NCBI RefSeq assembly: GCF_027706845.1
Contig: NZ_JAQGCZ010000014.1
Location: forward strand, 1-64,000
Length of the DNA stretch: 64,000 bases
Direction: 5' to 3'
Origin: Mycolicibacterium sp. BiH015
GTDB lineage: Bacteria > Actinomycetota > Actinomycetes > Mycobacteriales > Mycobacteriaceae
Position 1 is the first letter of the stretch. The number at the start of each line of letters is the position of its first letter. This document shows, piece by piece, positions 1 through 7,625 of the stretch. The translations under genes and the position numbers were made by a program. The notes under the pieces are model-generated. The model ran no database searches, was not told where the DNA came from, and worked only from the letters and a program-made list of their open reading frames with translations.

Positions 1-1313
1 GAGCGGGGCTGTTCTCATCGATCCGTCATCATCACCACCGATGACGACAACATCGTCACGCTCAATGACGGGCAACAGTCGCCCCGCAGAACCCGCCGAC
101 TCAATCGGTACGCCGTTGCGCCAGGGGTCTCGAACACCAGCGCGCCTGCTGAAGAATCCGTTCCCGCGTACCCAGACGGACCTGTCCGCTGTGAACGGGC
201 TGCCCCACCGAGTATTGGACTTCGACGATTCACGCGCTGGCTGCCGAGGAGCACCCATACCGTCGACTGTCGTTCGTGTGTCTGCAGACATGCCGCCACC
301 GCCACATCTGCACCAGGCTGAGTGACGACCAGTAGGTCCTACCTGGTCGTCGCGACGCGCCCTCGCGCGCGGGCCGTTCTGATCACTCGACGGTTGGGCA
401 CAGCGACGCTGGACGACGGACTGGTCCTCATTTCGGAGCAAATCACCTCGCGAAGCCACAGCGACTTCCGCGATCCGGCGGAATGCTGATCGAGCACCGC
501 TACGGTCGGATGTCGTCAGTGCCGGCGCGGCTCGGTTGTAGGGACGTTGTAGGGAATAGGGCGACAGAACCGCCGGGATGTAGGGGAATGAATAGAGCTG
601 CATCAGCTCGATCGGTGAGGCGTGAAGCTCCCCCAAACCCGGCGACCCCAACCCGCTTGTACAGTGCTGTTCAGCCGCAGGCAAATACCTCATTCATGGG
701 TCCGAATCTGGCCCGTAGCCGAAAAAAGGGGTGTTCGGTACTTCTCTGCCGAATTTGCGCCCGGCATGTTCTCGCGTCCCCGAGTTTGGAAGCCAGGGCG
801 CCATTGACCGACTCGCTTGGATTGGTGAAAAGCCGAAGAAAGGCCCCGCTGGACGAGGCATATTCGTGACTCATTTCCGTGGCGGGTGAGCAGTTCACGG
901 GAGTTGGGTCGACCTTTACCATCAAGCAGCGCGCCTTCGGGAGGGCCTCACGGCAACATCGATCGCGGACGGCACAGTGGCGCCGGCATTCCAGACCGCA
1001 AGCAGCGCCAGCGCCGCTCGGCCGAAGCCGGTCGGCGAAAGATCGTGCAGAAAGAGTTGTATGACTTGCGACATGGCGAAGCTGGACACCAGGCCGAAGG
1101 AGAGCTCGAGTTGCTCTCAGACCTGGTGTCCTCTCGCGACGTGGTGTTGTAGTGATCGTCGCTCACCGGTGAGCCCCAGCGTTCTACTTGTGGCGCCGCA
1201 AGAGCCGTCGCAGCAGATAGAGGGCAGGCACCCGGGGGCCGGCGACGAGAACCGGATTGATCCACATGCGCTTTACGTCAAGCGCTTGCAGCAGACCCGT
1301 TTGTTGGTCGTTG
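1..1313. other. No supportable gene; left edge of accessory region
   Basis: I find no reading frame here with a good ribosome binding site and a recognisable protein. A strong hairpin lies at 324-351, with 9-bp arms GACGACCAG and CTGGTCGTC and a further self-complementary centre; it could be a terminator. On the minus strand around 960-1080 and 1180-1310 there are short hydrophobic peptides that look like pieces of a decayed membrane protein, but they are in different frames and I cannot name a family. Confidence 0.4.
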
Positions 1314-2675
1314 TCATTGAGTGTTTGGTGACGGCCCGGTGAGGCCGAGCTTTGGCGCGTTGGAGAAGGCGTCGTCGATGAGTACGACGTCTATGCCAGC
1401 ACGGTCGAGTAGCGAGGTGGCGATGGAGGCGCGGTACCCAGATCCGCAATGGACCCAGACAGGCCCTGCGGGTACGTCATCGACCCGATCGGGCAGCTCG
1501 TGGAGGGGGATGTTGATGGCGGCTGGAATGTGTTCTTGGTCGTATTCATGGGTTTGTCGCACGTCGAGGATAGTCGGCTGGGTATCGAGTTCTTGTGCGA
1601 GGCGGGCGAAGTCGGCGACGGGGTAGGAGCCGAGCTGGGTGCCGTTGGCGAGGGTGTCGATGTGTTCGGTGGCGGCGCCGGTGAGTCGGTCGACGCCGAT
1701 GCGGGCCAGTTCCCGTTTGGCGTCGGCGACTTGTTCGGGTGATTCGCCGATCACGGTGATGGGGGCGCCCCAGTCGTAGAGCCAGCCGAAGTAGCTGACG
1801 AATGATCCGGATAGCTCGAAGCCCATGGTGCCGGGTAGGTGGCCGGCGGCGAATGCTGTCCGGGTGCGTAGGTCGACGACCCATTCACCGGCGTTGATGC
1901 GTCGGCGAAGTTCGGTGGGGTCGATCGGCGCTGGTGGGGTGAGATCTACCGGTGGGGGTCCTTCGCTGTTGATGACGCCCATATGGGCGTAGTAGGCGGG
2001 GTAGGCCGATAGCCCTGCCAGTAGTTCCTCAACCCAACTTTGTTCGTCCTGTGTCAGTGCCGGGTTGGTGTTGCGCTGCTCGCCGATGGTCGAGGAGTCC
2101 CCGGAGGCGGGTGTGGCCGAGCAGAAGCTGCCGAAGCCGTGGGTTGGGTAGATCGGTGTGTCTGCGGGCAAGCGGTCAGCCAGTTTGTGGACTGAGTGAT
2201 ATTGGGCGTGGGAGAGAGTTTCGGTGTCGTAGGACCCGATGAGATCGGTGCGTCCGGTGGTGCCGAAAAGCATGGATCCACCGGTGAATACGCCATGGAT
2301 TGTGCCAGTTTCGTCGCGCAGTATGTAGCTGACGTGGTGGTGGGTGTGGCCGGGGGTGTGCAGTACTCCAAGGTGGATTAGTCCGGCGTCGATGATGTCG
2401 CCGTCGGTGACCGCGCGTCGGTCGTAGTCGACGTCGTCGCCGGCGGGCACGGCATACTGGGCGCCGACGGTGCGGGACAGTTCAAGTCCGCCGGTGACGT
2501 AGTCGTTGTGCAGGTGGGTTTCCAGCACATGGGTGATGCGGACCTGGGCCTTCTCGGCGAGGGTGAGTACGCGGTCGATGTCGCGTTGCGGATCGATGAC
2601 CACGGCGATGCCGTGGTGGCTGACCAGGTAGCTGCGGTCGCCGAGTCCGGAGGTTTCGATGATTGAGACGTCCAT
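1314..2675 (-). CDS. CstB-like metallo-beta-lactamase fold protein with two rhodanese domains, variant metal site
   Basis: 453 aa, cytoplasmic. The layout is that of CstB-type persulfide dioxygenase-sulfurtransferases: an N-terminal MBL domain (about 1-235), a rhodanese-like domain without active Cys (about 250-345) and a C-terminal rhodanese (about 355-450) with Cys410 in the loop HCGSGYR. The MBL domain has HLHND (His54, His56, Asp58) and TPGHT (His110). The next motif reads TGGS (Gly133), where ETHE1 and CstB proteins have GD; that Asp is an iron ligand, so the iron site may be altered. The ATG at 2675 is chosen because AAGGAG sits about 7 nt upstream; the open frame runs further 5' only because it overlaps the exporter gene out of frame. 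It is the last gene of a minus-strand operon that starts at 5062. Role in persulfide or thiosulfate handling is inferred from family and context. Confidence 0.85.
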   Translation of the reverse strand: MDVSIIETSGLGDRSYLVSHHGIAVVIDPQRDIDRVLTLAEKAQVRITHVLETHLHNDYVTGGLELSRTVGAQYAVPAGDDVDYDRRAVTDGDIIDAGLIHLGVLHTPGHTHHHVSYILRDETGTIHGVFTGGSMLFGTTGRTDLIGSYDTETLSHAQYHSVHKLADRLPADTPIYPTHGFGSFCSATPASGDSSTIGEQRNTNPALTQDEQSWVEELLAGLSAYPAYYAHMGVINSEGPPPVDLTPPAPIDPTELRRRINAGEWVVDLRTRTAFAAGHLPGTMGFELSGSFVSYFGWLYDWGAPITVIGESPEQVADAKRELARIGVDRLTGAATEHIDTLANGTQLGSYPVADFARLAQELDTQPTILDVRQTHEYDQEHIPAAINIPLHELPDRVDDVPAGPVWVHCGSGYRASIATSLLDRAGIDVVLIDDAFSNAPKLGLTGPSPNTQ

Positions 2676-2698
2676 ATGTTGCTCCTTAAATTGTGGGG

Positions 2699-3472
2699 TC
2701 AGTGGAGGATGAGGGTGTCGATGAGCACGTAGGCGGCGACGGCGAACACCAGGTAGGCGAACCAGCGCTGCAGACGGTCGGTGTTTGTTCTGGTGCCGAC
2801 ATAGCCGGCGACCAACGAGGTGGCCATCGCGGCGGCGATGAAAGCCGCGGTGACCTGCCACTCGACATGGATGCCGTGCAGGTGCGAGGCGATTCCCGCG
2901 ACGGAGTTGGCGATGATGATCAATAGCGATGTGCCGATGGCCGTGGACATTTCGACGCCGAGCACGACGACCAGTGCTGGAATGATGAGGAATCCACCGC
3001 CGACACCGAACAAACCGGTGAGCAATCCGACCAACAGTCCGGCCGCGATCGAGCGGGGTGCGCAGCGGCGCCAGTTGACGTGGCCGGCGTGGATGGTGCA
3101 GGCCGTTCCGGTGGCGTTTCGGTCGGCGAGCATGCGGATGCCTGCGACCGCCATGACGACGGCGAATCCGGTCATCAGGACAGGTTGTGGGAGGTGGGCG
3201 CTGATGGCGCTGCCGGCGATCGTCGCCGGTATTCCGGCAGCGGCGAAGATGGCGGCCATGCGCCACTGCACCTGTTTGGCGCGGATTTTGGGAAGGACCC
3301 CGACTGCTGAGGCCGCGGCGACGACGATCAAAGAGATGGGGATCGCCTGTTCGATGTTAAAGCCCATTCCGTAGACCAGGGCCGGAACGGCGAGGATGGA
3401 TCCCCCGCCGCCGAGCAGACCGAGCAGCACGCCAATCACGACCCCGAGGGCTAGGCCGGTTGCGATCGCCAT
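2699..3472 (-). CDS. TauE/SafE family sulfite/organosulfonate exporter
   Basis: 257-aa polytopic membrane protein of about eight hydrophobic segments. Two glycine-rich repeats mark the family: GLLGGGGSILAVPAL near residue 20 and GLFGVGGGFLIIPAL in the second half, each entering a transmembrane helix pair. The family exports sulfite, sulfoacetate or related anions across the inner membrane. It sits between the two CstB-like genes, as TauE does in the staphylococcal cst operon, so sulfite or thiosulfate made by persulfide oxidation is the likely substrate (inference). The ATG at 3472 is 10 nt downstream of the stop codon of the small Cys-rich gene and has only a weak Shine-Dalgarno, which suggests translational coupling. 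Confidence 0.85.
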   Translation of the reverse strand: MAIATGLALGVVIGVLLGLLGGGGSILAVPALVYGMGFNIEQAIPISLIVVAAASAVGVLPKIRAKQVQWRMAAIFAAAGIPATIAGSAISAHLPQPVLMTGFAVVMAVAGIRMLADRNATGTACTIHAGHVNWRRCAPRSIAAGLLVGLLTGLFGVGGGFLIIPALVVVLGVEMSTAIGTSLLIIIANSVAGIASHLHGIHVEWQVTAAFIAAAMATSLVAGYVGTRTNTDRLQRWFAYLVFAVAAYVLIDTLILH

Positions 3473-3482
3473 GAAGCTACGC

Positions 3483-3656
3483 CTACCCGTTCGACGGGCG
3501 CCGCAACGTGCCGGCAAGCCCGCGGGGGGTCCCCGATGGTTGCGCGCATCGACACTGTCGCGCGTCGGGCACCGAGCCCATGACGTCCTTGACGTGTTGG
3601 CCGCAGCCATCCCACATCACCTTGCCGCACACCGGGCAGTCAACGGCGTAACACAT
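3483..3656 (-). CDS. Small cysteine-rich (zinc-ribbon-like) protein, 57 aa
   Basis: 57 aa, starting MCYAVDCPVCGK. It has six Cys: Cys2, Cys7, Cys10, Cys18, Cys35 and Cys37, arranged as CPVC, then WDGCGQHV, then a late CRC. The order CxxC..GCGxH..CxC resembles a widespread actinobacterial family of small uncharacterised proteins that probably bind zinc or another soft metal. The start is well supported: GGAAGGAG lies 6-7 nt before the ATG. The gene sits 26 nt after the upstream CstB-like stop and 10 nt before the TauE start, so it is a full member of the operon. Function unknown; a persulfide or metal carrier is possible. Confidence 0.75.
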   Translation of the reverse strand: MCYAVDCPVCGKVMWDGCGQHVKDVMGSVPDARQCRCAQPSGTPRGLAGTLRRPSNG

Positions 3657-3682
3657 ATCGAGCTCCTTCCGTGAGGGTCGGG

Positions 3683-5062
3683 TCAGACTGCGGCGTGGGC
3701 GTTGGCCCAGGCGTGGTATCCCCCGAGCAGGTCGGAGACGTGGCGAATGCCGTTGGCCCGCAATAACGATGCGGCCACGCTGGAGCGCCAGCCGCCGGCG
3801 CAGTGCACGACGATCGGTTTGTCGGTCGGCACCTCGTCCAGGCGCAGCCGCAGTTGGGCTAGCGGGATGTGCAGGGAGTCTGGGATCAAGCCATTGTCGC
3901 GTTCACCGGGGTTGCGAATGTCGATGAGCGTCACTGCACCGTCGGCCATCAGCTCATCGAGTTCGGTCGCCGTGGTGCGCGGTGCGGCCTGTACGAGGTC
4001 GGCCAGTTCTGCGGGGAACTGCCCGTCGCGGCCCACCGTGAGGTAGCCGGTCGCGTCATCGGAGCCGATCCGCGCAAGCCGCAACGCGGCCTGCTGTTCG
4101 TCGCCCGGATAGGTGATCAAGGCGACCGGGTCGCCCACCGTGGCCACTATGCCGGCGGTTTCGGCGAATCGTCCATCGAAGCCCACGTTGACCGTTCCGC
4201 GCAGGTGTCCGACTGCGAAGTCCTCGACGCTGCGCGCATCGATGATCCGCACACCGGCGTCGAGCGCAGCGCGGATCTGGCCAGGTGTCATCTCGGGCAC
4301 GCTGCGGTCAGACTGCAGTAGGGGGTGCACCCGCTTGTTCATCGCTGCGTCGGAGGCGAAGTACGCCGGCGCGGCGGGCTGACCCGCGGTGAGCATCGCG
4401 ACGAATGTCTCCTCAGGCATCGGCTGCACGGACGGATTGCTCCTGCGCTGTTCACCGATCGTCGAGGTGAGGTCTGTGGAAAGGTTCTTCCCGCACGACG
4501 ACCCGGCCCCGTGGGCAGGCATCACCATCACGCCATCGGGCAGCATCATCAGGACGTCGTGGATCGTGTGGTACATCGCGCGCGCCAGGTCATCGGTTGA
4601 GCTGTCCCCGAGGTTGACCAGGTCCGGGCGGCCGACATCTCCGATGAACAGCGAGTCGCCGGTGAGCACCGCCACCGGTTCGGCACCGGCGCGCTCGCAG
4701 ACAAGCACACTGATCGACTCCCAGGTGTGCCCCGGTGTCGAGAGGATCTCCAGATCCACCACGCCCAGCGACACGTGTTCGCCGTTCGCGAGCCGGCGGA
4801 TCGGGTAGTCGGTCTCGGCAGCCTCGCCGAACCCGATCCATGCGCCGGTGGCATCCACCAATTCCAAATGCCCGGAGACAAAGTCGGCGTGGAAGTGGGT
4901 GTTGATCACCCCTTCGATCCTCAACCCGTACCTGCGTGCGTCCGCGAGATAATCGCTGATGTCGCGGCGCGGATCGACGACCACCGCGCGGCCGGTGCTC
5001 TCATCGCCGACCAGATACGACGCATGCGACAGACACTCGATGTAGTACTGCTCCAGGATCAT
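3683..5062 (-). CDS. CstB-like persulfide dioxygenase-sulfurtransferase
   Basis: 459 aa, cytoplasmic. The N-terminal MBL domain is complete: HFHAD (His56, His58, Asp60), TPGHT (His112), GDSLF (Asp136) and PAHG (His184), as in mono-iron persulfide dioxygenases of the ETHE1/CstB group. A rhodanese-like domain without Cys follows (about 255-350), then a catalytic rhodanese (about 360-459) with Cys421 in HCAGGWRSS. The family oxidises low-molecular-weight persulfides to sulfite and can pass sulfane sulfur on to give thiosulfate. It is the first gene of the minus-strand operon, with AGAGGA about 7 nt before the ATG, and a CsoR/CstR-type operator 63 bp upstream. Confidence 0.88.
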   Translation of the reverse strand: MILEQYYIECLSHASYLVGDESTGRAVVVDPRRDISDYLADARRYGLRIEGVINTHFHADFVSGHLELVDATGAWIGFGEAAETDYPIRRLANGEHVSLGVVDLEILSTPGHTWESISVLVCERAGAEPVAVLTGDSLFIGDVGRPDLVNLGDSSTDDLARAMYHTIHDVLMMLPDGVMVMPAHGAGSSCGKNLSTDLTSTIGEQRRSNPSVQPMPEETFVAMLTAGQPAAPAYFASDAAMNKRVHPLLQSDRSVPEMTPGQIRAALDAGVRIIDARSVEDFAVGHLRGTVNVGFDGRFAETAGIVATVGDPVALITYPGDEQQAALRLARIGSDDATGYLTVGRDGQFPAELADLVQAAPRTTATELDELMADGAVTLIDIRNPGERDNGLIPDSLHIPLAQLRLRLDEVPTDKPIVVHCAGGWRSSVAASLLRANGIRHVSDLLGGYHAWANAHAAV

Positions 5063-5124
5063 CGACAGTTCCTCTCAGTCCAAGTTCGGGCGCTAGTCAA
5101 ATCGGCCCGCTAGACATTCCTACA

Positions 5125-5140
5125 ATACCCCAGGGGGTAT
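5125..5140. promoter_or_regulatory. CsoR/CstR-type operator, proximal to the minus-strand cst operon
   Basis: Near-perfect dyad ATACCCCAGGGGGTAT in the divergent promoter region. The C-run/G-run flanked by ATA/TAT is the known form of CsoR-family operators. It is the copy nearest to the gene starting at 5062. Confidence 0.8.
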
Positions 5141-5158
5141 TTATTCCAGTCCACTCAT

Positions 5159-5208
5159 ATACCCCCATGGGTATGCTACGTTCGGTGGGAGCATACCCCC
5201 CTAGGTAT
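5159..5208. promoter_or_regulatory. Two further CsoR/CstR-type operators before the membrane rhodanese gene
   Basis: Two more dyads of the same family: ATACCCCCATGGGTAT at 5159-5174 and ATACCCCCCTAGGTAT at 5193-5208. The second overlaps an upstream ATG at 5207, which argues that translation starts instead at the GTG at 5237. Three sites in 84 bp serve two divergent operons. Confidence 0.8.
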
Positions 5209-5236
5209 GGTTAAAACGAAGAGGAGAAGCCGCCCC

Positions 5237-5902
5237 GTGTCCCCCGCCACTGTTGACGTCGCAACGCTGAAGGAATGGCTCGCGTCGACAAATCCGCCCC
5301 GCCTCATCGACGTTCGCACCCCCGCGGAGTTCGAGACCCAGCACATCAATGGCGCCTACAACGTGCCGCTCGATCTACTGCACGAGCACCGCGACGACAT
5401 CGCCGGCCACCCCGATCAGCGGGTAGTCCTGATCTGCCGCTCTGGACAACGCGCCGCTAAAGCCGCCCAGAGGCTGCGCACCGCCGGCCTGGGGAACCTC
5501 TGCATCCTGGACGGCGGGGTGTCGGCCTGGGAAGTCAGAGGGTTCGCGGTGAACCGCGGCCGCCAGCGCTGGGATTTGGAGCGGCAGGTGCGCTTGATCG
5601 CCGGGCTCCTCGTCGCCACCAGCGTGCTCCTCAGCGCCTTTTTCTCCGGAATCGAATGGGCCGCTTTCGCCGTCGGCGTCGGCCTGACAACCGCCGCGCT
5701 CACCAACACCTGCGCGATGGGAATGCTGCTAGCCCGACTCCCCTACAACCGCGCAGCGCTGTCTGCGACGCAGCGACGATCACCAATCGACTGTCAGATG
5801 CTGCGCGCCAACGGCCCTGACCGCCGACGACGTACCCTGCCAGCGGGAATGCCACCACAGGCCGCGCCGTTGATTCCCCATGCCGGATACCCCCTTGGGT
5901 AA
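5237..5902 (+). CDS. Rhodanese with C-terminal DUF2892-like membrane domain
   Basis: 221 aa. Residues 5-115 form a single rhodanese domain with active-site Cys67 in CRSGQR. Residues about 118-170 hold two transmembrane helices of the YgaP/DUF2892 type, so the sulfurtransferase is held at the inner face of the membrane. The C-terminal 50 residues are polar and Arg/Pro-rich. Start at GTG 5237 is chosen because a purine-rich GAGGAGAAG ends 7 nt upstream; an ATG at 5207 in the same frame overlaps an operator and has no ribosome binding site. First gene of the plus-strand unit with cstR and the DUF302 gene. Confidence 0.8.
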   Translation: MSPATVDVATLKEWLASTNPPRLIDVRTPAEFETQHINGAYNVPLDLLHEHRDDIAGHPDQRVVLICRSGQRAAKAAQRLRTAGLGNLCILDGGVSAWEVRGFAVNRGRQRWDLERQVRLIAGLLVATSVLLSAFFSGIEWAAFAVGVGLTTAALTNTCAMGMLLARLPYNRAALSATQRRSPIDCQMLRANGPDRRRRTLPAGMPPQAAPLIPHAGYPLG

Positions 5903-5903
5903 T
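5887..5903. promoter_or_regulatory. Imperfect CsoR/CstR-type operator before cstR
   Basis: ATACCCCCTTGGGTAAT overlaps the last codons and TAA of the rhodanese gene and ends 30 bp before the cstR start. One arm is imperfect. It could give the repressor gene its own autoregulated promoter. Confidence 0.6.
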
Positions 5904-5932
5904 CTGGCCGAAGGGCAACGAAAGGAAACACC

Positions 5933-6202
5933 ATGGTCGGCGACCAAGACGCCATCGATGCAGTCCTCAACCGGCTTCGCCGCGCACAAGGCCAACTCGC
6001 CGGCGTCATCGCCATGATCGAAAACGGCCGCGAATGCAAAGACGTCGTCACGCAACTGGCAGCGGTCTCTCGTGCCCTCGACCGCGCCGGCTTCAAGATT
6101 GTCGCCACCGGTTTGCGGGAATGCGTCACTGGCGAGCAAGCCGGTGCCGATAAGCCCATGACCGAAGCCGAACTGGAAAAGCTGTTCCTCGCGCTGGCCT
6201 AA
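5933..6202 (+). CDS. cstR: CstR-like persulfide-sensing repressor (CsoR/RcnR family)
   Basis: 89 aa, all-helical DUF156 fold. It keeps the two family Cys, Cys35 (GRECKDVV) and Cys64 (GLRECV), but the copper-ligand His four residues before the second Cys is Gly60. CsoR needs Cys-His-Cys for Cu(I); CstR of staphylococci has only the two Cys and reacts with persulfides. The local signature CKDV..LxECV is CstR-like. I therefore call it a sulfur sensor, in contrast to the true CsoR encoded at 9843-10172. AAAGGAAA lies 6 nt before the ATG. It probably binds the five C-run/G-run dyads around it. Confidence 0.85.
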   Translation: MVGDQDAIDAVLNRLRRAQGQLAGVIAMIENGRECKDVVTQLAAVSRALDRAGFKIVATGLRECVTGEQAGADKPMTEAELEKLFLALA

Positions 6203-6222
6203 ACAACCACACAGGAGTAACG

Positions 6223-6621
6223 ATGAGCATCGCGCTGTCCACCAGCATGAAAACTACCTTCGACGACGCCGTCGCCCGCACCCGAGAAGCATTGTCTGAT
6301 CAAGGTTTCGGCGTACTCACCGAGATAGACGTCAAAGCGACCCTCAAGAATAAGCTCAATGAGGACATCGAAAATTACTTGATCCTGGGCGCCTGCAACC
6401 CGCCGCTGGCCCACCGCGCCATAACAGTGGACCGCCAGATCGGCCTACTGCTTCCCTGCAACGTCGTCGTCCGTACCGACCCAGACGATCCGCAGAACAT
6501 CCTCGTCGAGGCAATGGACCCCCAACTCCTCGTCGACGTCACCGGTGGACCGCAGTTACAACCGGTCGCTCAAGAAGTCGCCGAGAAGTTAAAGGCCGCA
6601 ATCGCTGCGCTGACTGCTTGA
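6223..6621 (+). CDS. DUF302 family protein
   Basis: 132 aa, small soluble alpha/beta protein of the DUF302 family (TT1751-like fold). The sequence contains the family core FGVLTEIDVKATL and the segment YLILGACNPPLAH; the late half reads LLPCNVVVR. Its biochemical role is not known; members are very often next to rhodaneses and persulfide dioxygenases. It follows cstR by 20 nt with a good AGGAG 6 nt before the ATG, so it belongs to the same transcription unit. Confidence 0.85.
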   Translation: MSIALSTSMKTTFDDAVARTREALSDQGFGVLTEIDVKATLKNKLNEDIENYLILGACNPPLAHRAITVDRQIGLLLPCNVVVRTDPDDPQNILVEAMDPQLLVDVTGGPQLQPVAQEVAEKLKAAIAALTA

Positions 6622-6827
6622 ACCGGCGCGAACCTGGGTGAGCGTGGCAGGTTCAAGCCCGCAAACAGACCGGAACCGCGCCGCCGTCATGCTTTCTGGG
6701 TGTCAGTTGAACGGGCAGTACTCTTTAAACTTCTCGAACAGCGCGGGGTCACGACGCTGTCTCGTTCGGGCGGCGATGTGGTGTCACCTAGTTTCTCGCC
6801 GTTCTACCTGCTGTCATCATCGGACGG
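6622..6827. other. Intergenic spacer without a gene
   Basis: A 206-bp spacer between the sulfur module and the copper module. I see no operator of either island type and no convincing small gene. Confidence 0.4.
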
Positions 6828-7592
6828 GTGGCACAGCAGACAGTGAAGAGGACAGATAGCAGGTTGGCGGCCCGCCTTGCCGCGCTAGCTTCACTGGGCG
6901 CCTCTGTTGTTCACTTCGCCGTCGTCCCTGCCCACTGGCAGGAGTGGGCCCCTGCGGGTCTCTTCTTTCTAGCGATTGCTCTGTTTCAGCTGGTGTGGTC
7001 CCGCGTTGTTCTCGTCCACACAACGACACTGGTGCTTGCCGCCGGGATTCTGGTCAACGTTGGCGCCATTGTCCTGTGGGCGCTGTCCCGTACGGCGGGG
7101 GCTCCGATCGGTCCCCACGCCGGACAGATCGAAATCGTGGCAGGCGCGGACCTGTGCGCGCTTCTACTGCAGATCTATGTCGTAATGAGTGCCGGGTGGG
7201 TCTGGTATCGCGGTCTGCGCGGAGAGCCGGTGTCGGCCTTTGCTAGTGCAGTGATCTTGCTCGGGGCCGTGGGTGTCGTCGCGTTGGCGTCCACAGTGGG
7301 AGCTGCTTCCGGCCTGCGGCACGGCGACCACGGGCACGGCGATCACGGAACTGCCGGCCACGGGCCGACGGAATCGGACCCAGGCCACCACGCGTCGACC
7401 GCCGAGCATTCTGATGACCATCACGGTCACGCTCCTGAGCCCGCCACTCCCCCGTCGGCCGCACTCCCGGTCGACGCTCCCGCCCCCGCTCCCGGCGGGA
7501 CGCCTGCTGAGGCGACCCCTGTGCCCATCAGCGAACCACTTCCTGCGGCCGAGCCTCTGAGCGGTCACGAAAACCACGACCACGCCCACTGA
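6828..7592 (+). CDS. Membrane protein with histidine-rich periplasmic tail
   Basis: 254 aa. Residues about 10-165 contain four transmembrane helices. The remainder is a low-complexity tail with many His in HGDHGHGDHG and DDHHGHAP, then a Pro/Ala stretch, and it ends HENHDHAH. The tail looks like a divalent or Cu ion sponge outside the membrane. The start is a GTG with a poor ribosome binding site, so the true N-terminus could differ by a few residues. It converges with the CPH-type ATPase gene. Family not recognised; role in copper or zinc buffering inferred from His content and neighbours. Confidence 0.7.
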   Translation: MAQQTVKRTDSRLAARLAALASLGASVVHFAVVPAHWQEWAPAGLFFLAIALFQLVWSRVVLVHTTTLVLAAGILVNVGAIVLWALSRTAGAPIGPHAGQIEIVAGADLCALLLQIYVVMSAGWVWYRGLRGEPVSAFASAVILLGAVGVVALASTVGAASGLRHGDHGHGDHGTAGHGPTESDPGHHASTAEHSDDHHGHAPEPATPPSAALPVDAPAPAPGGTPAEATPVPISEPLPAAEPLSGHENHDHAH

Positions 7593-7625
7593 CCGCTTCT
7601 CTTTCCACTACGAGTCGACCTCGTC

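Noticed and set aside
2676..3266. N-terminal extension of the CstB-like protein to 650 aa
   Set aside because: The extra residues are an out-of-frame, Arg/His-rich shadow of the TauE gene; a good ribosome binding site marks the start at 2675.
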